From NCBI GenBank assembly GCA_963693005.1, contig OY843730.1, positions 1-9,223 on the forward strand: a DNA stretch of 9,223 bases, written 5' to 3'. The position numbers and the translations under genes were made by a program. The stretch comes from Bodonicaedibacter sp963693005 (lineage in GTDB: Bacteria; Pseudomonadota; Alphaproteobacteria; UBA6184). The notes under the pieces were generated by a model. That model was not told where the DNA came from. It worked only from the letters and a program-made list of their open reading frames with translations, and did no database searches. Positions 1-5,051 of the stretch are shown here, piece after piece. The number at the start of each line of letters is the position of its first letter. The stretch's first letter is position 1.

Positions 1-30
1 TCTTCCGGCCACGGCCCGGCCGCTGCGTGA
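1..30 (+). CDS. possible 3' end of an upstream gene (partial)
   Basis: Frame 1 reads nine codons (SSGHGPAAA) and then a TGA at 28-30. The stop lies 65 bp before the next start codon, within the 65-196 bp spacing seen between all other genes here, and the codons mostly end in G or C. The other two forward frames are also open across this stretch, so the choice rests on spacing alone. No product can be named from nine residues. Confidence 0.25.
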   Translation, partial: SSGHGPAAA

Positions 31-60
31 CCACCAACTCATGCCACCTGTCGCAGTGCC

Positions 61-95
61 TGATGTGTGTGCCCACTGTGCGTTGTGTGGCAGCG
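61..95 (+). promoter_or_regulatory. candidate trans-splice acceptor before the 96-413 gene
   Basis: A T/G-rich tract rich in TGTG steps ends in CAG at 91-93, followed by CG and the ATG at 96. The same CAGCGATG octamer precedes three other genes in the window. If it is a spliced-leader acceptor, the in-frame ATG at 63 would be removed from the mRNA, which supports starting at 96. A translation-context role is the alternative. Confidence 0.5.
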
Positions 96-413
96 ATGGG
101 CTGTGGGGAGTCCAAAGAGCGCCCCACGGACGGCCATGTTGTCCAGGCTCCCCAGGGCCCGCCCGAGCCCCAGCACCAGGCCCCGGGGGAGGGCCAGGCA
201 GTCCCGGCGGCAGACGGCTCCACCGCCCCAGTGGGTGCCACCGTGGACGCCCCCTCCCACGCCCCGGGCCTCAGCACCCCCAGGGGCGGGGCGAGCAACG
301 ATGGGGGCCATCACGGTGGGGCCCATGACGGTGGGGGACGCAGCCCGGTGCTGGAGGAGAACAGCGACAAGAGCGACGACAGTAGGGCCCCGACCCCGCG
401 CCGCCGCCGTTGA
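96..413 (+). CDS. small dually acylated low-complexity protein (MGCG N-terminus, no EF-hand)
   Basis: This is a 105-residue protein of unknown function. It starts MGCGESK: Gly2 fits N-myristoylation and Cys3 palmitoylation, the same membrane-anchor signature as the two EF-hand genes downstream. Residues 15-65 are rich in Pro, Gln, Gly and Ala. Residues 69-81 are a Gly/His/Asp patch encoded by imperfect 15-bp DNA repeats near 300-337. An acidic stretch (87-96, EENSDKSDDS) is followed by a basic PRRRR end. No folded domain is visible. The ATG at 96 is chosen over the in-frame ATG at 63 because only 96 exposes the acylation signal and has the CAG-CG context shared with other genes. It may be a family member that lost its EF-hand module, or a separate short membrane-associated protein. 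A real gene is likely from position, start context and codon bias, but there is no homology support. Confidence 0.55.
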   Translation: MGCGESKERPTDGHVVQAPQGPPEPQHQAPGEGQAVPAADGSTAPVGATVDAPSHAPGLSTPRGGASNDGGHHGGAHDGGGRSPVLEENSDKSDDSRAPTPRRRR

Positions 414-480
414 CGCCGCCTCCTGGTTCCGCCTCCGTTTGTACATTTCGCGTGCGTGTCGCACCACAACACTAGTCGCG

Positions 481-508
481 CTTGTCGACCCGTTGCGTCC
501 AGCACCCA
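481..508 (+). promoter_or_regulatory. candidate trans-splice acceptor before the CDGSH gene
   Basis: A pyrimidine/G stretch ends in CAG at 500-502, six bases before the ATG at 509. It is consistent with a spliced-leader addition site giving a very short 5' leader. Confidence 0.4.
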
Positions 509-856
509 ATGCGTCGCGCCGTTGCCCGCCTCCCCGCCCTGCCCCAGGCCCGCGGATGCAGCAGCAAGGCCGCAGTGCCGCAGATGAAGCCGTACTTCCA
601 CAAGGTGGAGGCGGGGAAGACCTACTCGTGGTGCTCCTGCGGGGCGTCCAAGAAGCAGCCGTTCTGCGACGGGGCGCACAACGCCTTCAACAAGGAGCAC
701 AGCACGGAGTTCAAGTCTGTCAAGTACACCGCGGACAAGGACAAGACCATGTGGTTCTGCGGCTGCAAGCGGACGGGGAACCAGCCGGAGTGCGACTTCT
801 CCCACGTGAAGGTCCTTGGTGGCGCCATCAAGAAGAAGGTGTGCCCCACCCAGTAA
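509..856 (+). CDS. CISD3: mitochondrial dual CDGSH-type iron-sulfur protein (CISD3/Miner2-like)
   Basis: The 115-residue product should bind two [2Fe-2S] clusters in the mitochondrial matrix and take part in iron-sulfur or redox handling, as CISD3 (127 residues in human) does. Residues 1-25 contain Arg at 2, 3, 7 and 15, Lys20 and no acidic residue, a good mitochondrial presequence. The first cluster motif is C42, C44, C53, H57 in CSCGASKKQPFCDGAH. The second is C84, C86, C95, H99 in CGCKRTGNQPECDFSH. Both keep the 3Cys-1His ligand spacing of the family. No membrane helix is present, unlike the outer-membrane CISD1/2 proteins. The second motif has Phe97 where Gly is usual, which may alter cluster packing. 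The start at 509 is the first ATG of the frame and yields the presequence. A start at Met26 would remove it. Confidence 0.94.
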   Translation: MRRAVARLPALPQARGCSSKAAVPQMKPYFHKVEAGKTYSWCSCGASKKQPFCDGAHNAFNKEHSTEFKSVKYTADKDKTMWFCGCKRTGNQPECDFSHVKVLGGAIKKKVCPTQ

Positions 857-970
857 TCGTCTCCTGTTCATCGTCTTTGCTTGACCCCGGGGCCCTGGCA
901 ATGGCCACGCCTTGCCGCGCCCGAGGTGCGCTGCTGTCCCATCCGGCGGTGTCCTCGCCCGTCGTCCATG

Positions 971-1016
971 GTGCGGTGCGTGTGTGGTCCATGGTGTTGT
1001 GCGCAGCCTCGTCGCC
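971..1016 (+). promoter_or_regulatory. candidate trans-splice acceptor before EF-hand gene 1
   Basis: A TGTGTGG/TGTTGTG-rich tract ends in CAG at 1004-1006, ten bases before the ATG at 1017. ATGs at 968 and 991 are out of frame with the gene and would be excluded from the mature mRNA if splicing occurs here. Confidence 0.45.
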
Positions 1017-1949
1017 ATGGGATGCGGGAGCTCAACGCAGCAGGTGCAGTCGGGGGAGAAGAAGGACAAAAAGCAGGAGGAGAAGAAGCAGGAGGAGCAG
1101 CCGCAAGGGCAGGCCCGGGGTCAGGAGGAGCCCGCCAAGCGTGAAGCCCCCGAGGAGGAGGCGGCGCCGAAGAAGGAGGAGCCCGCCCCAGCCCAGGAGG
1201 AGGCGGCGCCAGCCCAAGAGGAGGCTGCCCCGGCCAACGACGAGGCCGCCCCGGCCCAAGAAGAGGCCCCTGCCCAGGAAGAGGCACCTGCCCAAGAGGA
1301 GGCCCCGGCCCACGAAGAGGCCCCTGCCCAGGAAGAGGCGGCACCAACTCAGGAGGAGGCCCGCGAGGCACCGCCTATGGAGGAGAACCAAGAGAAGAAG
1401 GTGATCGACTGGGAGGCCATCAGCGCGAAGCTCCCGACCGACCGCACCGCGGAGGAGCGCGAGAAGCGCTTCGAGCTCTTCGGGCAGTTCGACCCCAACG
1501 GCAACGGCTACCTCAGCCTCGCCGAGGTCGACAAGGGCTGCCACGACGTCCTCGGTCTCTACGACATCTTCGACGCGAAGCCCGTCGTCATGCGCGCCTT
1601 CCAGGCCGCCCGCGGCGCGAACGACAAGCGCAACAAGACGGGGTCGCACGGGCCGGACTACATCGAGAAGTGCGAGTTCCGCCTCCTGCTCGTCTACCTG
1701 CGGCAGTACTTCGAGCTCTGGCAGATGTTCGACCGCGTCGACGCCTCCGACGACCGCCGCGTGGACCTCGACGAGTTCAAGGCCGCCATCGCGAAGATCG
1801 AGGCCTGGGGGCTGCAGGTCGACGACGCCGAGGCGGAGTTCAAGGCCATCGATACCAACGACGGCGGCAAGATCCTCTTCGACGAGTTCGCCTCCTGGGC
1901 CCTCGCCAAGAAGCTCGACCTCGAGGAGGACGACGACTTCGAGGCGTAG
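1017..1949 (+). CDS. calflagin-like flagellar EF-hand protein, long-linker copy
   Basis: The 310-residue protein resembles trypanosome flagellar calcium-binding protein (calflagin/FCaBP), a Ca-responsive, acylated protein of the flagellar membrane. MGCGSS offers Gly2 for myristate and Cys3 for palmitate. Residues 14-45 are Lys/Gln/Glu-rich. Residues 56-116 are tandem APAQEEA-type repeats forming a long acidic linker. The FCaBP-like module follows from about 124. EF1 loop is 159-170 (DPNGNGYLSLAE, canonical). EF2 around 194-225 is degenerate. EF3 loop is 242-253 (DASDDRRVDLDE, Arg at the usual Gly position 6). EF4 loop is 279-290 (DTNDGGKILFDE). The tail is acidic (EEDDDFEA). From residue 122 to the end it is the same as the next gene except one Ile/Val change. 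Flagellar location is inferred from the family. A generic acylated Ca sensor is the alternative. Confidence 0.93.
   Translation: MGCGSSTQQVQSGEKKDKKQEEKKQEEQPQGQARGQEEPAKREAPEEEAAPKKEEPAPAQEEAAPAQEEAAPANDEAAPAQEEAPAQEEAPAQEEAPAHEEAPAQEEAAPTQEEAREAPPMEENQEKKVIDWEAISAKLPTDRTAEEREKRFELFGQFDPNGNGYLSLAEVDKGCHDVLGLYDIFDAKPVVMRAFQAARGANDKRNKTGSHGPDYIEKCEFRLLLVYLRQYFELWQMFDRVDASDDRRVDLDEFKAAIAKIEAWGLQVDDAEAEFKAIDTNDGGKILFDEFASWALAKKLDLEEDDDFEA
1182..1364 (+). repeat. in-frame minisatellite encoding APAQEEA-type repeats
   Basis: About nine imperfect 18-21 bp units of the form GCC-CCN-GCC-CAR-GAR-GAG-GCN encode residues 56-116 of EF-hand gene 1. Units alternate between APAQEEA and AAPAQEEA, with single variants NDE, HEE and TQEE. 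Third positions vary between units more than the amino acids do, which suggests selection for the peptide composition. The neighbouring EF-hand gene has no such array. Confidence 0.85.
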
Positions 1950-1952
1950 GCC
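1381..1952 (+). repeat. direct repeat copy A (EF-hand module)
   Basis: This 572-bp block reappears at 2280-2851, offset 899. By direct reading there are four differences: C1698/T2597, A1788/G2687, C1799/T2698 and G1832/A2731. Only 1788 changes an amino acid (Ile to Val). Identity starts at the EENQEKK codons and ends three bases past the stop codon. Flanking sequence on both sides is unrelated. Confidence 0.97.
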
Positions 1953-2003
1953 ACAGACTGGGGCATCACGCTCACCGCACCCGCAAGGGCCGCCACCAAC
2001 ACC

Positions 2004-2010
2004 TGTACTG
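2004..2010 (+). other. TGTACTG motif downstream of EF-hand gene 1
   Basis: TGTACTG lies 55 bp after the stop codon. The same heptamer is found shortly after the stops at 2848 and 7949, so it is a candidate 3'-end or RNA-binding-protein element. The function is inferred only. Confidence 0.3.
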
Positions 2011-2069
2011 ATCCCGAGTCCCGCCCACCGCCCGGGCCGCTGCATGCCGTGCGCCGGTGCTCCCGCCTG

Positions 2070-2098
2070 ACCCTGCGTTGCGGCCTCCAGACAACGCC
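2070..2098 (+). promoter_or_regulatory. candidate trans-splice acceptor before EF-hand gene 2
   Basis: A short GC/T stretch ends in CAG at 2088-2090, eight bases before the ATG at 2099. The tract is less T/G-rich than those of neighbouring genes. Confidence 0.4.
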
Positions 2099-2848
2099 AT
2101 GGGCTGCGGTTCATCCACCGGCAACACCGCCGACACCCAGAAGAGCGACTCCAGCAAGAAGCAGCAGGAGGAGCCGCAGCAGGACCAGCAGGACCAGCAG
2201 GCCCGCGGCCAGCCTCAGGAGGACAACAACAAGGTGCAGCCCGCCGAAGAGGACGCCGCCCCGCCCCCGGAGAATGCTCAGGAGAACCAAGAGAAGAAGG
2301 TGATCGACTGGGAGGCCATCAGCGCGAAGCTCCCGACCGACCGCACCGCGGAGGAGCGCGAGAAGCGCTTCGAGCTCTTCGGGCAGTTCGACCCCAACGG
2401 CAACGGCTACCTCAGCCTCGCCGAGGTCGACAAGGGCTGCCACGACGTCCTCGGTCTCTACGACATCTTCGACGCGAAGCCCGTCGTCATGCGCGCCTTC
2501 CAGGCCGCCCGCGGCGCGAACGACAAGCGCAACAAGACGGGGTCGCACGGGCCGGACTACATCGAGAAGTGCGAGTTCCGCCTCCTGCTCGTCTACTTGC
2601 GGCAGTACTTCGAGCTCTGGCAGATGTTCGACCGCGTCGACGCCTCCGACGACCGCCGCGTGGACCTCGACGAGTTCAAGGCCGCCGTCGCGAAGATTGA
2701 GGCCTGGGGGCTGCAGGTCGACGACGCCGAAGCGGAGTTCAAGGCCATCGATACCAACGACGGCGGCAAGATCCTCTTCGACGAGTTCGCCTCCTGGGCC
2801 CTCGCCAAGAAGCTCGACCTCGAGGAGGACGACGACTTCGAGGCGTAG
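2099..2848 (+). CDS. calflagin-like flagellar EF-hand protein, short-linker copy
   Basis: The 249-residue tandem paralogue of the preceding gene has the same domain order: MGCGSST acylation signal (Gly2, Cys3), linker, FCaBP-like EF-hand module. Its linker (residues 8-62) is Gln/Asp/Lys-rich (QQDQQDQQ near 27-34) and lacks the APAQEEA array, so it is 61 residues shorter. EF loops are at 98-109 (canonical), 181-192 (Arg at position 6) and 218-229, with a degenerate second hand between the first two. One substitution (Val for Ile, codon at 2687) separates the module from that of copy 1. Only the first seven residues and the module are shared, so the linker is not simply a shortened version. Presumed role: Ca-dependent membrane or flagellar sensor. 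The tandem arrangement mirrors the arrayed calflagin genes of trypanosomes. Confidence 0.93.
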   Translation: MGCGSSTGNTADTQKSDSSKKQQEEPQQDQQDQQARGQPQEDNNKVQPAEEDAAPPPENAQENQEKKVIDWEAISAKLPTDRTAEEREKRFELFGQFDPNGNGYLSLAEVDKGCHDVLGLYDIFDAKPVVMRAFQAARGANDKRNKTGSHGPDYIEKCEFRLLLVYLRQYFELWQMFDRVDASDDRRVDLDEFKAAVAKIEAWGLQVDDAEAEFKAIDTNDGGKILFDEFASWALAKKLDLEEDDDFEA

Positions 2849-2851
2849 GCC
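2280..2851 (+). repeat. direct repeat copy B (EF-hand module)
   Basis: Second copy of the 572-bp block at 1381-1952, with four base differences. See copy A for the positions. It covers the C-terminal 189 codons, the stop and three further bases. Confidence 0.97.
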
Positions 2852-2859
2852 CCACCCCT

Positions 2860-2872
2860 TGTACTTGTACTG
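2860..2872 (+). other. doubled TGTAC motif downstream of EF-hand gene 2
   Basis: TGTACTTGTACTG starts 12 bp after the stop. It contains two TGTAC cores, the second extended to TGTACTG as at 2004 and 7951. It is a candidate 3'-UTR element. No AATAAA-type polyadenylation signal is visible in this spacer. Confidence 0.3.
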
Positions 2873-3028
2873 TCCACTACCCCGCCACGACCCCACCACT
2901 CCCACATCCACCGCTCCGCATCGACCGCCGCCGCGAGGCCGCCCCTGTATGATACGATGCCCCCACATCCGCATCCGGTGCCCTGAGGATGGGCCGTGCC
3001 CTCTGTGGACCTCGTGGCTGAGTGATCC

Positions 3029-3044
3029 CGTTGCCCTGACAGCG
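3029..3044 (+). promoter_or_regulatory. candidate trans-splice acceptor before NOL10
   Basis: CCGTTGCCCTGACAG ends at 3042, followed by CG and the ATG at 3045, giving the CAGCGATG octamer. Homology fixes this start independently, because family members begin MQV, so it supports the acceptor interpretation for the other genes. Confidence 0.5.
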
Positions 3045-4886
3045 ATGCAGGTGGCGCTGCACAACAACGTCAAGGTGTACAACCTGACGGCGGGCAAGAG
3101 CCTGCCAGAGTGGCTCGCCCAGCGCAAGAAGAACAAGAGCACCGACGGGGACCGCCGCGTGGAGCTCATCCAGGACCTGGAGTTCCCGCACTTCACCCGC
3201 ATGATGTTCCGCACGCCCGACGGCTCGTACCTCTTCGCGGCCGGGGAGTACCCGCCGCGGCTGAAGTGCTTCGACGTGAACGACCTGTCGCTCAAGTACA
3301 GCTTCAACGCGGACATGCCCATCGTGTCCGGCGTGTCGCTCTCCCCGGACTTCCGCAAGTTCGCCCTGCGCGGGGAGGGCCGCATGATCACGGTGCACCA
3401 CAGCGCCAACGTCATCGACCGCCTCCGTGTGCCGCACGCCCAGCGCTGCCTCGAGTACCACGAGCACAGCGCGGAGCTCATGTCGGGTGGCGCCTCGCAC
3501 GAGGTGTTCCGCATCAACCTCGACACCGGGTGCTTCGTCGAGTCCTTCAAGACGGCGTCGGAGGACGGCGTCAACACGGTCGACTACTGGCGCGGCCACG
3601 GCCTCACTCTGCTCGGCGGCGAGAACGGCGTCGTCGAGGCATGGGACCCGCGGCAGGGCACCGCCCCGGCGGCGTCGCTGGCCATCGCGGGGTCGGCCAA
3701 GACCGGCGTCGCGGCGGGGGCTTCCATCTCCGCCGTGGCCACCGACCGTGGCGGCCTTGTCTTCGGCGCCGGCACTAGCACCGGCGAGGTGGCGCTCTTC
3801 GACGTGCGGCTCAACAAGCCCCTCCTCGTGAAGGACCACATGACCTCTCTGCCCATCGTCAAGATCCACTTCTTCGAGGGCCGTGCGGGGGAGACCACAC
3901 ATGTGTGCAGCGCCGACACCCAGGCCCTCAAGGTGTGGGGGAAGACCGACGGCGCGAACTTCACGACGCTCGAGGCCCCTGCGCAGATCTACGACTTCAC
4001 CGTCGTCAAGTCGCAGCACAACCTCGCCGCCCCGTACGAGTGCGCCGACAGTGGCGTGTTCTGCCTCTGCTGCGACACCCCCAAGGTGCAGGTCCACTTC
4101 GTCCCGCAGCTCGGCGTCGCCCCGAAGTGGAGCAGCTTCCTCGACTCCATCACGGAGGAGCTCGAGGAGCGCGACGCGGCCGTGGTGTACGACGACTACC
4201 AGTTCATCCCCAAGGCGGAGCTCGACCAGCTCGGCGTCTCGCCGGAGTCCATCACCGACGGCCGCGTGCGCCCGCTCATGAACGGCGCGTACATCGAGAA
4301 CCGTCTCTACCGCGAGCTCAAGGCGGTCGCCGACCCACAAGCCTTCGGGCGCCACGCCATGGCCCAGCAGCGGGCGAAGCGGGACCGCAAGGTCTCCGAG
4401 CGCATCTCCAAGTTCAAGCGCACCGACCCCGAGGCCGAGGCCGCCGCGGTGCCGGCTGGCAGCAGCGCGGCGCCGTTCCTCAAAGGGATGTCCCCGGCCG
4501 CGATGGAGCTCATCGGCCGCGACCCGCGCTTCGCTGCGAAGATGGGCACCGGGGAGTTCGCCGTCGACAAGCGCAACCCGGAGAGCCTCAAGCTCTTCCA
4601 GAAGGTCGAGCAGGAGCGCGCCAAGGCCGCCGAGCGGCGCCGCAAGTACGAGGACTCCCAGTACCGCGTCGTGCCGGACGACGAGGCGGCGGCGGGCGCT
4701 GCCCCGGAGGCCCCGGAGGCGGACGAGCCCCGGCGCAAGGCCCCGCGCGGGGACGGCCTGGTGATGATGGAGGCCGACTCCACCGCCGCCCTCGCCACGG
4801 ACGACCAGACCCACGCGATGCGTAAGGCTGACCGCCGCAAGGGCCTCTCGTTGGCGAAGCAGCTGGTCAAGATGAAGAAGAAGTAA
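3045..4886 (+). CDS. NOL10: NOL10/Enp2-type nucleolar WD40 ribosome-biogenesis protein
   Basis: The 613-residue protein matches eukaryotic NOL10 (yeast Enp2), a nucleolar component of the 90S pre-ribosome/SSU processome needed for 18S rRNA maturation. The N-terminus (MQV...NVKVYNL, then GKSLPEWLAQRKK at 17-29) is the family signature. A WD40 propeller spans about residues 35-375, including KPLLVKDH at 258-265 and SADTQALKVW. The linker TEELEERDAAVVYDDYQF, with YDDY at 382-385, is diagnostic. A NUC153 motif starts at about 493 (DPRF, then GTGEFAVDKRNPES). The C-terminus is Lys/Arg/Glu-rich and ends KMKKK. Length is slightly below human (688) and yeast (707), mostly from a shorter charged tail. 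An in-frame ATG at 2949 would add 32 residues with no family similarity, so 3045 is preferred. The gene is likely essential and constitutively expressed. Confidence 0.97.
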   Translation: MQVALHNNVKVYNLTAGKSLPEWLAQRKKNKSTDGDRRVELIQDLEFPHFTRMMFRTPDGSYLFAAGEYPPRLKCFDVNDLSLKYSFNADMPIVSGVSLSPDFRKFALRGEGRMITVHHSANVIDRLRVPHAQRCLEYHEHSAELMSGGASHEVFRINLDTGCFVESFKTASEDGVNTVDYWRGHGLTLLGGENGVVEAWDPRQGTAPAASLAIAGSAKTGVAAGASISAVATDRGGLVFGAGTSTGEVALFDVRLNKPLLVKDHMTSLPIVKIHFFEGRAGETTHVCSADTQALKVWGKTDGANFTTLEAPAQIYDFTVVKSQHNLAAPYECADSGVFCLCCDTPKVQVHFVPQLGVAPKWSSFLDSITEELEERDAAVVYDDYQFIPKAELDQLGVSPESITDGRVRPLMNGAYIENRLYRELKAVADPQAFGRHAMAQQRAKRDRKVSERISKFKRTDPEAEAAAVPAGSSAAPFLKGMSPAAMELIGRDPRFAAKMGTGEFAVDKRNPESLKLFQKVEQERAKAAERRRKYEDSQYRVVPDDEAAAGAAPEAPEADEPRRKAPRGDGLVMMEADSTAALATDDQTHAMRKADRRKGLSLAKQLVKMKKK

Positions 4887-5023
4887 GGGTCGCATATCTT
4901 CTTCTTCCTCTTGCCAAGCTCCCTCCCGTGGTCGGGCCGCCTGCGGTGCGCTGCCCGTGGTCGACATCGTTTAACACACTACAGTCAGTGGCCAGGCCCT
5001 CCCGCAGTGCCCGTAGGTCTGCC

Positions 5024-5051
5024 GTGTGCACCCCCGTTGCTGTGCAGGCCG
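5024..5051 (+). promoter_or_regulatory. candidate trans-splice acceptor before the RING-like gene
   Basis: A T/C/G tract with TGTG and GTTGCTGTG ends in CAG at 5045-5047, four bases before the ATG at 5052. It supports 5052 as the start of the long frame, which stays open upstream without an earlier ATG. Confidence 0.45.

Noticed and set aside
63..95. In-frame ATG at 63 for the first gene
   Set aside because: It would bury the MGCG acylation signal, and it precedes the acceptor-like CAG at 91-93.
67..1404. 445-codon + strand frame overlapping the first three genes
   Set aside because: It crosses two spacers and the CDGSH gene in another frame, and its translation is Arg/Pro-rich low complexity typical of a shifted GC-rich reading.
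2949..3044. In-frame ATG at 2949 giving NOL10 a 32-residue extension
   Set aside because: NOL10/Enp2 homologues start MQV. The extension has no similarity and lies upstream of the CAG at 3042.
3883..4825. Alternative + frames inside NOL10 (3883-4281, 3905-4825, 3110-3778, 3427-3831)
   Set aside because: NOL10 homology runs continuously through the main frame here. These shifted readings show no motif.
2877..4967. Long minus-strand frames (696 codons here; also 1032-2114, 2111-3577, 5655-7823, 6413-8608)
   Set aside because: They mirror genes that are recognisable on the + strand. Strong G/C preference at third positions removes antisense stops. Their translations are repetitive Arg/Leu/Gly/Val with no domain.
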